The notes beneath the pieces were generated by a model. The model searched no databases and was not told where the DNA came from. It saw nothing but the letters and a program-made list of their open reading frames with translations. A stretch of DNA of 64,000 nt, taken from Persicobacter sp. CCB-QB2. GTDB taxonomy: Bacteria > Bacteroidota > Bacteroidia > Cytophagales > Cyclobacteriaceae. Positions 1 to 8,490 of this stretch are shown here, piece after piece (within the stretch, counting starts at the first letter, position 1; every line of letters starts with the position of its first letter). A program made the translations under genes and the position numbers. The DNA lies in assembly GCF_001274635.1 (NCBI RefSeq), contig NZ_LBGV01000001.1, forward strand, positions 930,001 to 994,000, in the 5' to 3' direction.

Positions 1-1
1 T

Positions 2-1318
2 TCCTCTTGTGATTTTGGAGATCTCAATGTGGACCCCGCTAATCCAGATGCAGTACCGGTACAGGCACTTTTGCCGACCATTGAGGTAAGGCAAGCCTAT
101 TTATATGGTGGCGATATGGCCCGATATAATGCCATGTTTACCCAGCACTTCAATGGTGTTTCTAGGCAATCTTTAGTTATTGGAAGATATAACTTTACAA
201 GTTCAGATGTGAACTCTGCCTGGAATCAGATGTATCGGGGTGCTTTTCGCGATCTAAAAGTGTTGATTGATTTAGCTGACGCTCAGGGTGCGACACATTA
301 TAGCGCTGTAGGAAAAATTTTGCAGGCTAATATGATTGGACTTGCCTCTGACATGTGGGGTAATGTTCCCTTTACCGAAGCGGGTCTGGGAACTGAGAAT
401 TTAGCTCCTGCCTATGATAGCAGAGATGAAATTTACAGTTCTGTTCACAGTTTATTGCAGGATGCCAGAGCGGCTTTAGCGGTTCGGACGGATTTGCCAG
501 TGGGTAGTGAAGATTATTTTTATGCCTCCGTGAATACAGATTATGCTCCGCTGTGGATAAAAGCCGCTTTCGCTCTAGACGCCAGATACTATTTACACCG
601 AGGAGATTTGGTAAATGCTTTAGAGGCTGCTAAAGTTTCTTTTGCCTCCGAAGCGGAGGAATTAACTTTTGCTTCCTTCTCGGAGTCTCCTACAGAATCT
701 CACCCCTTATTTCAATTTATCGATCAAAGAGGGGATACCCGAATGGGGGAGTTTTTTGTAGAGTTGATGAAAGCGAATAGTGACCCTCGTTTACCCTTCT
801 TTGTGGCGGAATTTGGAGATACCGGAGAATATATAGGTGTTCCCGCTGGCGATGATTCTGAAGGTTCAGAAGCAGGTCCCTTCTATAACAATCGTAGTGC
901 GACCGTTCCTTTTATCTCCTATTCCGAGGTAAAATTCATTGAGGCAGAGGTATTGTTAAGACAGGGAGGAGATTACCAAACCCCGTTGAGAGAGGCCATC
1001 CGTTCCTCCGTGGAAGTAGTGACTGGTGTTGAAAACGATGATTTTGTGGATGCTCAGGTGGCCTCTGTTACAGATTTAGAAGGCTTAATTCTTCAGAAAT
1101 ATGTAGCACTGTTCTATCAGCCTGAGACCTTTAATGATTTGAGAAGAACTGGTTTCCCTGCACTCTCTCCAGCGCAAGGGGCCAGTCAGGAACAATCCGG
1201 AGGGGACATTCCAAACAGATGGCCTTATCCCATCAATGAGCAATTGTTCAATAAGGAAAACTTTGATGCTAATAACCCCTCAGGCCCTCCATTGGTACCT
1301 GAGTTAGGTTGGGAGTAA
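2..1318 (+). CDS. SusD/RagB-family nutrient-binding outer-membrane lipoprotein (5' end cut by window)
   Basis: This is a surface glycan- or nutrient-binding lipoprotein that would cap a SusC-type TonB-dependent transporter. The frame is already open at base 2 and reads SSCDFGDLNVDPANPD; the Cys is the lipobox residue followed by the DxNxDP-type start of mature SusD proteins, so only the signal peptide lies outside the window. A GTG at 29 is not the real start. The remaining ~430 residues carry the TPR-like helical pattern and the FYNN/SEVKFIEAE and LRRTGFP segments typical of the SusD-like_2 group. The partner SusC gene is expected just upstream, outside the window. The substrate cannot be told from sequence. 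Confidence 0.9.
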   Translation, partial: SSCDFGDLNVDPANPDAVPVQALLPTIEVRQAYLYGGDMARYNAMFTQHFNGVSRQSLVIGRYNFTSSDVNSAWNQMYRGAFRDLKVLIDLADAQGATHYSAVGKILQANMIGLASDMWGNVPFTEAGLGTENLAPAYDSRDEIYSSVHSLLQDARAALAVRTDLPVGSEDYFYASVNTDYAPLWIKAAFALDARYYLHRGDLVNALEAAKVSFASEAEELTFASFSESPTESHPLFQFIDQRGDTRMGEFFVELMKANSDPRLPFFVAEFGDTGEYIGVPAGDDSEGSEAGPFYNNRSATVPFISYSEVKFIEAEVLLRQGGDYQTPLREAIRSSVEVVTGVENDDFVDAQVASVTDLEGLILQKYVALFYQPETFNDLRRTGFPALSPAQGASQEQSGGDIPNRWPYPINEQLFNKENFDANNPSGPPLVPELGWE

Positions 1319-1325
1319 AAAATAA

Positions 1326-1787
1326 ATGCAAAAGACAATGAAGAAATTCAGTATAATGATACTTTCACTAGCAGTACTTTTTCTAATGTCCTGCGATGCG
1401 GAGGAATATTTTGAAGGAACTGCGACTTTGTCCAGGCCTGGGGTAATCATTGCATTTCCGGATGGAGGTGGATTTGAACCATTTGGATTAGAAGTCTTGA
1501 CCACCGATGAAACCTTTACGGTGGATGTAGAGCTTTCGGGCCCGAATGCATCGGCAGTCTCCTCCATGGAAGTGGTTCCTCTGCCTTCCGCTCAAGGCAC
1601 ATTTGATAATGCCTCGATCACCATTTCAGATGGAAAAGGAAGTTTTACCGGCGATTTGGCAGATTTTGGTCTTACCGAGGATGGCGCCAGCGTTACCCTG
1701 GTATTTATTGAGAGTTCTACTCCTTCGGAAAAAAACTTCACGGTTTTCGCTGCTGATCCGGTACCAGAGCCTGAAGAAACTGAATAG
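1326..1787 (+). CDS. small lipoprotein of the SusC/D locus, function unknown
   Basis: A 153-residue lipoprotein starts 7 bp after the SusD stop and is surely co-transcribed with it. A basic and hydrophobic N-terminus runs into LMSC (lipobox, Cys about residue 23). The mature part is acidic and rich in Thr, Ser and Gly, with a beta-sandwich feel (TFTVDVELSGPNAS, SVTLVFIESSTPSEKNF) and ends in a Pro/Glu tail. An internal ATG at 1338 (MKKFSIM) is an equally good start. Small accessory lipoproteins with immunoglobulin-like folds are common as the third gene of SusCD loci. I recognise no specific family. Confidence 0.75.
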   Translation: MQKTMKKFSIMILSLAVLFLMSCDAEEYFEGTATLSRPGVIIAFPDGGGFEPFGLEVLTTDETFTVDVELSGPNASAVSSMEVVPLPSAQGTFDNASITISDGKGSFTGDLADFGLTEDGASVTLVFIESSTPSEKNFTVFAADPVPEPEETE

Positions 1788-1810
1788 TGCTCATAGGAAT
1801 GAAAAACTGA

Positions 1811-1841
1811 AAAGGGCGGCCAATTTTTGGTCGCCTTTTTT
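1811..1841 (+). terminator. rho-independent terminator after the SusD locus
   Basis: An AAAGGGCGGCC arm pairs with GGTCGCCTTT around an AT-rich loop (one bulge, one G-U pair) and is followed by a T run. It ends the SusD/lipoprotein transcript and faces the convergent nitroreductase. Confidence 0.75.
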
Positions 1842-1853
1842 CAATCCCTTTTT

Positions 1854-2587
1854 TTAGAATATCTTGTATACCTCTTCTAAAGGAAGGCGATTCTTTGGGG
1901 AATAAATACCTGCAGCAACTCCCTTCCCACAGGGGATGATCATGTTGATTTCTGCCTTAGCAGGTAATTGAAGAAATCTTTTGACCCTTCTACTATCAAA
2001 CCCCTCCAGGGGCAACTGTCAAGGCCTTCTCCTTTTAAGGCATACATGAAAGTCATTGCGGCTAAAGCGACGCTTTTGTGAATGGAAATGCGAATATCCG
2101 TTCTGCCCGCCTCTCGCATCATAGGTTTTTTTATGCCCATAAAATTCACAAGGATTTTTTTGAAAAAACCTAAAATTCCCATGCTGTCCTGATTATAAAA
2201 AAAAGGGACATACTTTTCATAGTATTCTAATGCGCGTTTCAGTTTTTTGGGATTACTCTCCTGCGCTTTAATTTTCGAGATATTGAACTGGGCATGTTTT
2301 TTCCACCAATCTGGTCGTGCCACGAAGACAATAATTTCTTTGGCATTTGCGGCAGAACCCTGTCCCATACAAAGACGAGACATTTCCTGAATGGCTTCGG
2401 CTTTTGTTATCCTGATAAATTGCCACAACTGCATATTGGAACTGTTCGGAGCCTGAATGGCTAAATCCAGGCATTTGTCAATGACTTCAGGGTCCCAGTT
2501 GGCCTCCTGGTCAAATCGCCGCATGGCACGCCGACTTCTGACGATCTCTTCAAAAGAAAGGCTTTGAGCTGTTTGTGTTGCATTCAT
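1854..2587 (-). CDS. nitroreductase family protein (one-base frameshift as assembled)
   Basis: An FMN-dependent NAD(P)H oxidoreductase of the nitroreductase fold. The N-terminal part has the family start SFEEIVRSRRAMRRFD and the FMN-contact segment APNSSNMQLWQFI. The frame starting at 2587 stops at 1940 after a nonsense tail, but the other frame continues the family exactly: LEGFDSRRVKRFLQLP, then EINMIIPCGKG, ending at 1854. The switch falls at the CCCC run of TGCCCCTGG (plus strand 2009-2012; the family pattern there is SCPxEGF). One extra C restores 244 residues, the normal length. A single gene, convergent with the SusD locus. Read as a real gene with a sequencing or slippage error; true decay cannot be excluded. 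Confidence 0.85.
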
Positions 2588-2793
2588 TTTTCAAAGATAG
2601 GGAATCTTCTTAAGAATAAGGGATTAAGAATTATTTGTTGGGGCAGCCTCATGGTGCTAAAGGAAAAAAAGACCTATTGTCTGCCTATCTCACCATCTAT
2701 AAAGTTTAACCTAATCATATTCTAATCTTTCCGGTTTTGTGCAACAGTTTACTTAGATTATTCGCTTATTAGACTTTAACCTATTATAAAAAT

Positions 2794-5121
2794 ATGAATT
2801 CCCTGAAAACATTTATTACGCTCTTGTTTTCCCTTGGGACGCTTAGTTTGTCGGCGCAAAATTTCTCCCTAAGCGGGTATTTGAGAGACTCTGCTACAGG
2901 AGAAGAATTGCCTTTTGCGAATGTAGTCGTTAAAGGAACGACGATCGGTGTTAATACCAATGCCTATGGGTTTTATACCATTTCCCTACCTGCGGGTGAC
3001 CATGTGCTCTTATTTCAGTTTCTGGGCTATCAGACGTTGGAAAAGAAGATCTCTTTACAAAAGAATGAGCGGCTAAGTGTGGAACTACCCCTGGAAACTA
3101 AAACGCTTGAGGAAGTGGTAATTTCCGGAGAAGCGGCGAATGCCAATGTGGTTAAAAACGAAATGAGCGTGGTCTCCCTTTCCCCAAAAAGTATTGAGAC
3201 CATTCCGGTGCTTTTTGGAGAAAAGGATATATTAAAGACCTTACAATTAATGCCTGGGGTTTCCTCTACCGGGGAGGGCAATACCGGATTTTATGTGAGA
3301 GGAGGAAGTTCAGATCAAAATTTGATCATTTTGGATGAAGCTCCGGTCTACAATGCCTCTCATTTATTAGGTTTTTTTTCCGTCTTTAATTCTGATGCGG
3401 TAAAAAGTTTGAAATTATACAAATCCGGTATTCCAGCTGAATATGGGGGAAGACTTTCCTCTGTTTTAGATGTGAAAATGAATAATGGGAATGATCGAAA
3501 ATTTGGGGCAGAAGGTGGTGTTGGATTAATTTCTTCCAGATTAACGCTGGAGGGACCGCTTAAAAAAAATCGGGGCTCATTTATTGTATCCGGGCGAAGA
3601 ACGTATGCGGACCTGTTTTTAAAGTTGAGTTCAGATCCGGCATTGAAAGATTCCAAGCTATATTTTTATGATTTGAATGCTAAACTGAATTATCGGATCG
3701 GGGAGAGAGACCGGCTTTATCTGAGCGGGTATTTTGGCAGAGATGTCTTTGAAAGTAGTGGTATTTTTGGTTTGGATTGGGGAAATGGGACAGGCACTCT
3801 TCGTTGGAACCACCTGTTTTCAGATCGATTTTTCTCCAATACCTCTATCATTTTTTCAGACTACACTTATAACATTGGTTTGACTTCGGGTTCTACTCCC
3901 TTTGATATTACGGCCGGTATTCAGGATTGGAACTTTAAGCAAGATTTCAATTTGGCACTATCCAATAATAATCAGCTCAAGTTTGGCTTTAATATTATTC
4001 GACATGATTTTACTCCGGGAACTTTAACCCCGACGGGTGGTAATATCAATTTTAATGCAATCATTGTCCCGGGAAGAGTGGCGGTGGAAACCGGTACTTA
4101 TGTTTCCTATGAACAAAAATTAGGGGAACGGCTGCAGCTCACTTATGGCCTGAGAATGTCTACTTTTTCTAATGTAGGAGCAATGACGGAGTACCAATTT
4201 GAATCTGGTCAGGAAGTCCCCTTTGATTCGGTGACTTATGGATCAGGAACTTTCTATAATACACAGGTCGGTTGGGAACCTCGGTTTAATGCCAATTTTG
4301 TGATCAATAAAAAAAGCTCATTGAAGGTATCTTATAATCGTACCTATCAATACCTTCATTTGTTGAGTAATTCCTCAGCGGGTTCCCCAACGGATGTATG
4401 GATTCCAACGACCCCAATTGTAAAACCGGAGATTGCCGATCAGGTAGCCTTGGGGTATTTCCGTAATTTCAATGATAATAAATATGAATCTTCCGTGGAA
4501 GTCTACTATAAGAATTTGGATAACCAAATAGATTATAAGAATGGAGCAGAAATTTTATTAAATCCTTATTTGGAGTCTCAACTGGTATTTGGAAAAGGTT
4601 ATGCCTATGGGATGGAATTTTTTTTAAAGAAAAGATATGGTCGATTTAATGGTTGGGTAGGCTACACCTTGTCGACCACGCGGAGGGTTTTTGAGGAGAT
4701 TAATAATGGGGAGCCTTTTTCCGCCCGGCAAGACAGACGACACGATATTTCTTTGGTGGGGATGTATAAAGTAAATGACCGCTGGGAGTTATCGGCCACC
4801 TGGGTATACAATACAGGCGATGCCGTTACTTTTCCCACAGGGCAATATAAAGTAGAGGATAGAAGAATTTCCGTTTATTCCGAGCGTAATGGATACCGTA
4901 TGCCTTCTTATCATCGAATGGATTTTGGTGCGACCCTGCAAGGGAAAAAAACTAAAAAATTTGAGTCTTCCTGGAATTTTTCAGTCTATAATATGTATGG
5001 TCGATACAATGCTTTTTTTATTCGATTTGAGGAAAATGAGGACAATCCGGAACAGGTAGATGCCATTCAAACTTCCCTTTTTTCTTTTGTTCCTGCCATC
5101 ACTTATAATTTTAAATTCTGA
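2794..5121 (+). CDS. TonB-dependent receptor with N-terminal carboxypeptidase-regulatory-like domain
   Basis: A 775-residue outer-membrane active transporter. It has a signal peptide (cleavage after LSLSAQ), a CarboxypepD_reg-like beta-sandwich at about residues 24-110 (SGYLRDSATGEELPFANVVVKGT), a plug at about 125-235 (LMPGVSSTGEGNTGFYVRGGS, DEAPVYNASHLLGFF) and a beta-barrel ending in the aromatic C-terminus ITYNFKF. It overlaps the DUF4249 lipoprotein gene (TGATG), the usual arrangement for this receptor class. This is a different class from SusC, which carries a longer plug. The ligand is unknown; iron chelates and small organics are both possible. Confidence 0.93.
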   Translation: MNSLKTFITLLFSLGTLSLSAQNFSLSGYLRDSATGEELPFANVVVKGTTIGVNTNAYGFYTISLPAGDHVLLFQFLGYQTLEKKISLQKNERLSVELPLETKTLEEVVISGEAANANVVKNEMSVVSLSPKSIETIPVLFGEKDILKTLQLMPGVSSTGEGNTGFYVRGGSSDQNLIILDEAPVYNASHLLGFFSVFNSDAVKSLKLYKSGIPAEYGGRLSSVLDVKMNNGNDRKFGAEGGVGLISSRLTLEGPLKKNRGSFIVSGRRTYADLFLKLSSDPALKDSKLYFYDLNAKLNYRIGERDRLYLSGYFGRDVFESSGIFGLDWGNGTGTLRWNHLFSDRFFSNTSIIFSDYTYNIGLTSGSTPFDITAGIQDWNFKQDFNLALSNNNQLKFGFNIIRHDFTPGTLTPTGGNINFNAIIVPGRVAVETGTYVSYEQKLGERLQLTYGLRMSTFSNVGAMTEYQFESGQEVPFDSVTYGSGTFYNTQVGWEPRFNANFVINKKSSLKVSYNRTYQYLHLLSNSSAGSPTDVWIPTTPIVKPEIADQVALGYFRNFNDNKYESSVEVYYKNLDNQIDYKNGAEILLNPYLESQLVFGKGYAYGMEFFLKKRYGRFNGWVGYTLSTTRRVFEEINNGEPFSARQDRRHDISLVGMYKVNDRWELSATWVYNTGDAVTFPTGQYKVEDRRISVYSERNGYRMPSYHRMDFGATLQGKKTKKFESSWNFSVYNMYGRYNAFFIRFEENEDNPEQVDAIQTSLFSFVPAITYNFKF

Positions 5122-5906
5122 TGAAAAGGTATTATTTGATCATGTTTTTTTGCGGCCTGTTGGCCTCCTGTGAACAGGTTATTGATCTTCCGTTACGCAC
5201 CTCGGACCAATTGTATGTACTTGATGGCCATTTCCATGAAGGAGATACCGCTTATATGCAGGTAACGCTATCAGGTGCATTTAATGCCTCTTCCTTCAAT
5301 TTTGTGGAAGGTGCACAAATAATGATAGCAGGACAAAATGGGGAAAGTGAGATTTTGCAGGAACTTGACTCCGGCCGCTATGCAGGTCGATTCTTAAAAG
5401 GGGAGGCCGGTAAGCAATATACCATACAGGTCATGCATCAGGGAAAGACTTTCAATACACAGGCTGAGATGCCCGCCAAAGTAACGATTGACAGTCTGAT
5501 AATTCGGGATGAGGAAATTGTATTTCCCGGGCAGGAACCTAAAAAGGAAGCCGTTATTTTCTTTACGGATCCCGGGGGTGTGGAGAATTATTATCGGGTA
5601 AAATTTTACCACAACGAGGAGGAACTTATTGGCTTCAGGGTAACGGATGATCAGGTATTCGATGGCCGTCAGATTCCATTTAATCTGGCTATTGAGGATT
5701 TATTACCAAATGATACCGTTCGGGTGGAATTAATTGCTATAGAGCAGGTTGCCTATGATTACTATGTTGGCTTGGTGGAGATTTTAAATTTAAATCCGGG
5801 TTCGGGAGTGCCCTATAATCCAATCAATAATTGGAGTCCGGAAGCTTTAGGCAATTTTACGCTGGGTAATATTGATAGTACCGGGGTGATTTTCAGAGGG
5901 GATTGA
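5121..5906 (+). CDS. DUF4249 family lipoprotein, partner of the TonB receptor
   Basis: A 261-residue lipoprotein with signal peptide and lipobox LLASC. The body matches the DUF4249 pattern: a short N-terminal CEQVIDLPL, a VLDGHFHEGDTAYMQVTLS strand pair, LDSGRYAGRF, a mid segment PGGVENYYRVKFY, and the C-terminal NPINNWSPEALGNFTLG. The start ATG overlaps the receptor stop, so translation is coupled. DUF4249 proteins accompany receptors of this type throughout the Bacteroidota and probably act as a surface or periplasmic accessory subunit; the exact role is not known. An R1 repeat follows the stop codon at once. Confidence 0.85.
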   Translation: MKRYYLIMFFCGLLASCEQVIDLPLRTSDQLYVLDGHFHEGDTAYMQVTLSGAFNASSFNFVEGAQIMIAGQNGESEILQELDSGRYAGRFLKGEAGKQYTIQVMHQGKTFNTQAEMPAKVTIDSLIIRDEEIVFPGQEPKKEAVIFFTDPGGVENYYRVKFYHNEEELIGFRVTDDQVFDGRQIPFNLAIEDLLPNDTVRVELIAIEQVAYDYYVGLVEILNLNPGSGVPYNPINNWSPEALGNFTLGNIDSTGVIFRGD

Positions 5907-6127
5907 TGAAGCCCGATTATTCTTGTTAAAATTTTCGTTTAGCTGCAAGCCGGAATAAATGCGGGAATTTCACCTATTTCGTTTTTTCCCGGAAAGCGAA
6001 TGAATGAGGAGAAAGAAAGCCTACCCAAATTGGGGCTAAATGAAAATCGGTAAAATCAATTTTAACAAGTTGAAATAAAGTTATATAGGCTACTTGTCTG
6101 AATCTATCGGTATATTATTTGGGTTAA
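5907..6127 (+). repeat. R1 element copy A (221 bp, inverted ends)
   Basis: The left end reads TGAAGCCCGATTATTC and the right end TATTATTTGGGTTAA. Inside are the shared blocks: the CGTTTAGCTGCAAG box, an AATTTCACCTATTTCG box, the GAATGAATGAGGAGAAAG box and the CCCAAATTGGGGCT palindrome. It begins one base after the DUF4249 stop and runs straight into an R2 copy. Confidence 0.8.
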
Positions 6128-6254
6128 GAGCGTGCTTAGAAGTACACCAACTGGCGGCAAATTCGAATTATTAGAAGCGATTTTGGATAATTTCTCAACA
6201 ATAGCCACGTCATTCCCTCTAAATAATCGGGTATCACTTCAACGACGCCTCAGA
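6126..6254 (+). repeat. R2 repeat, copy 1
   Basis: About 125 bp matching the reverse complement of 43948-44069, with the strongest block AAGCGATTTTGGATAATTTC followed by CTCAACAA, and later AAATAATCGGGTATC. There is no open frame in common between copies. The stretch 6255-6340 after it shows nothing I can assign. Confidence 0.6.
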
Positions 6255-6342
6255 TTTTCTTTGCGAATTTTGTCAGATAAAGATGCTCTTTAGGGTTATT
6301 TGCGGTAATTCTGAGCGTTTCATTAGCAAAAAGAATGGTTAA

Positions 6343-6374
6343 TAAAAAAAAAGCGGATTTAGATTATCCGCTTT
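6343..6374 (-). terminator. terminator of the 6383-6661 gene
   Basis: AAGCGGAT/ATCCGCTT stem with a 7-nt loop, followed on the minus strand by a run of eight or more T. Confidence 0.75.
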
Positions 6375-6382
6375 ATATTCCA

Positions 6383-6661
6383 TTAATTGGAGAAACAATG
6401 ATAATCAACACCATCTATCGTTGTTAAGTAATCACTTTCTCTATACAGAAGGATCATCATGGTTGTCATTTCTTTCACCTTACCATTGAATACCAATTGG
6501 TCACGATGATCGATGATAATGACCTTTTTTTGAAAAACAAATATCTGTTTATCAGAAGGGAGGTAATCGGGGTAAACCTCATTGGCGACGAGCTTATTTT
6601 CAGGAGGAAAGCAGAAAAAAAATCCAATGAAAAATAAGAAGGAGAGATAGATTTTTTTCAT
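6383..6661 (-). CDS. small secreted protein, function unknown
   Basis: A 92-residue product with a basic start and long hydrophobic segment (MKKIYLSFLFFIGFFFCF) that looks like a signal peptide. A Cys sits at the end of it, but the context FFCFPP is a poor lipobox. The rest is a short beta-rich domain (KQIFVFQKKVIIIDHRDQLVFNG). It stands alone between R1/R2 repeats and the acetyltransferase and has its own terminator, which supports it being real. No family recognised. Confidence 0.6.
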   Translation of the reverse strand: MKKIYLSFLFFIGFFFCFPPENKLVANEVYPDYLPSDKQIFVFQKKVIIIDHRDQLVFNGKVKEMTTMMILLYRESDYLTTIDGVDYHCFSN

Positions 6662-6728
6662 GGGCTTGATAATGGGTATATGTTTATTAACCCTTATTAT
6701 TTTGCCCGGGTTTCGCTCAAAGCTTAAC

Positions 6729-7292
6729 TTATTGCTTTTCGTACGTAAAGTTTAGCCTCGGAAATTGCCGCTTAAATTTTTCTAAAAAATCTTCATCATA
6801 AGGCTCGTGGCAAATTTCACTGTGGTACTTTTTAAAGCCGGCTTTTTGGTAATTTTCAGCCGCATTAGGGTGGTCAAATTCGCAAGTATGTAACCAAATG
6901 CGTGATGCACCAGCTTTATAAGCCATTTGACAGGCGGTTGATAAGAACCCTTTTCCTAAGCCTTTGCCGATAAAGCTTGGGAGCAACCCAAAATAAACTA
7001 ATTCGAAATCGGTGGCTACTTGTTGAAATTCAGCAAAGCCGGCAAAATTACCCTCCAAACTTAATTGAAAAAGAAAATTGTTTTCGTCTTGTAAAATGGC
7101 TTTTAATTCTTCTTGTGGCATTAAAATTCTTCCGGTCCAACCCCAGGGCTCACCGATGCTACGGTATACGTGCAAGTATGCTTCAATATCGGGCTTCCAT
7201 AAATGCAGTTTGGCATTTTGAGGTAAGCTGAAAACTGGAGCTCCTTTCTGATGCTCATAATAGCTGGTGGCTACTGGTATTGTTTTATACAT
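6729..7292 (-). CDS. GNAT family N-acetyltransferase
   Basis: A 187-residue GCN5-related acetyltransferase that transfers acetyl from acetyl-CoA to an unknown amine. The central strand and acetyl-CoA loop are visible as LVYFGLLPSFIGKGLGKGF (the Q/RxxGxG/A position is IGKGLG). A C-terminal NAAENYQKAGFKKY segment is the usual beta6-alpha4 part of the fold. Start chosen at the first ATG (MYKTIPVATSYY). Single gene downstream of the NUDIX terminator. Confidence 0.85.
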   Translation of the reverse strand: MYKTIPVATSYYEHQKGAPVFSLPQNAKLHLWKPDIEAYLHVYRSIGEPWGWTGRILMPQEELKAILQDENNFLFQLSLEGNFAGFAEFQQVATDFELVYFGLLPSFIGKGLGKGFLSTACQMAYKAGASRIWLHTCEFDHPNAAENYQKAGFKKYHSEICHEPYDEDFLEKFKRQFPRLNFTYEKQ

Positions 7293-7304
7293 AGATAATG
7301 GGAT

Positions 7305-7342
7305 AAAAAATAAAACCGCTTCCTAAAATTAAGGAAACGGCT
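7305..7342 (-). terminator. terminator between NUDIX and GNAT genes
   Basis: Stem CCGTTTCCT/AGGAAGCGG (minus strand) closed by an AATTTT loop and followed by TTTTATTTTTT. It lies about 155 nt beyond the NUDIX stop, just before the GNAT start. Confidence 0.6.
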
Positions 7343-7498
7343 ACCCAACAAAAAAATATTTGTTGAAAAATCTTTTAGCGCATAAACAATGACCATTTTT
7401 GATCAAAAATTCATTGGGTAAAAAAACAATTTCGTTTTACTACCAACGTTATACCACAGATCAATAATTAGGCCATAAGTTGATTTTTGGGAATTAAA

Positions 7499-8038
7499 TT
7501 ACTGTAATTCAGTGATATAGTGTTGCTGAAATTGCTGAATGATTTTTTTCATGGAAATAGCGCCTACCTCCTTTAAATCTATTTCTAAGGGTTGAATAAA
7601 TAAGGCTTCAGAAATATCATCCATGACATGCATATTGGTGAAGGAGTCGACTTTGCAAATGAAGGTAATGTCGGTGGTGTAATAACTTAAACCTTTGAAA
7701 ATGTATTCGTTGGGAACAGAGCAGAAAAAGTCCAGTTTTATAATTTCTAAATTGAGTTCTTCCTTAATTTCTCGACGGATGGCCTCTTCAGCAGATTCCA
7801 TCGGATCTACGAATCCTCCGGGTAAATCTAAAGTGCCCTCAAGGGGAGCAAATTTCCTTCTACTCAAAAGTAATTCGCCTTTTTCATTGAGAATCAATGC
7901 TGCTACAGCACAGGAAGAGTTAATGTAAAGCGTGAAATCACAGGAATCGCATTGAAATTTTTTCCCTTCGAAAGGAAAGCTTTTACCACCACATTTGGGG
8001 CAGAAATGCATTTGATCTTTAGGTTGGGTGCTTGCCAT
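7499..8038 (-). CDS. NUDIX hydrolase with N-terminal zinc ribbon
   Basis: A 179-residue nucleoside-diphosphate-X hydrolase. The N-terminus carries a C4 zinc ribbon (FCPKCGG...FQCDSCDF) as in NudC/MutT-like NADH-pyrophosphatase relatives. The Nudix box follows as GGFVDPMESAEEAIRREIKE with EELNL after it, matching GX5EX7REUXEEXXU with Asn at the penultimate Gly position. I take the ATG at 8038 (MASTQPKDQMHFCPKC), preceded by GGGGAAAG; the frame is open to 8224 upstream, but that part has no domain and reaches to the edge of an R1 repeat. The substrate is unknown. Confidence 0.88.
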   Translation of the reverse strand: MASTQPKDQMHFCPKCGGKSFPFEGKKFQCDSCDFTLYINSSCAVAALILNEKGELLLSRRKFAPLEGTLDLPGGFVDPMESAEEAIRREIKEELNLEIIKLDFFCSVPNEYIFKGLSYYTTDITFICKVDSFTNMHVMDDISEALFIQPLEIDLKEVGAISMKKIIQQFQQHYITELQ

Positions 8039-8229
8039 AAAATTTTGTCTTTCCCCAAAGGTAATGATTTGGTTTTGCTTCAATAAAGCCTTGCAATGGC
8101 AAATTGAATATTTTCTGGATCCTGGGAGACCGATAAAGGCAGCATTCTTCCCAAAACTTCTTTGCAACAGGGAAGATAAAGTATTGCTGTGGAGCAATAG
8201 ATTAAAAAAACAGGGAAAATTCAAGGATC

Positions 8230-8452
8230 TAAGCCGGATTGATCATACATAAATCCTCCTTTAGCTGTAAGGCTGAAAAAATGACGGCATAGTTTTCTGT
8301 TTCGACTTTTTACCAAGGAAGCAAATGAATAAGGAGAAACTGGCTTTGGCCAAATTTGGGCTAATAATAATCAAAGAAAAACACCTGCTACTGATTGGCT
8401 TTAAGTTTTTTGTCCTGCTTTAGTGAATTTAGCGGTGAATAATTCGGGCTAA
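8230..8452 (+). repeat. R1 element copy B (223 bp)
   Basis: Left end TAAGCCGGATTGATCATAC and right end GCGGTGAATAATTCGGGCTAA, with the internal blocks CCAAGGAAGCAAATGAATAA and GGCCAAATTTGGGCT. It sits between the NUDIX promoter region and the histidine kinase 3' end. Confidence 0.85.
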
Positions 8453-8490
8453 ATTTTCTTTGGAGGTATTGAAACCGGCGTTACTTTTTG

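Noticed and set aside
1304-1567. 87-codon minus-strand frame over the small lipoprotein gene
   Set aside because: Opposite a lipoprotein with clear signal and lipobox; no features of its own.
2740-2793. TTTTG and TAGATTAT as a promoter for the TonB receptor
   Set aside because: The spacing is too short (about 14 bp) and the second box is a poor match to TAnnTTTG.
8039-8224. N-terminal extension of the NUDIX protein
   Set aside because: It lacks any domain, whereas the zinc ribbon begins shortly after the ATG at 8038 with a GGGGAAAG in front.
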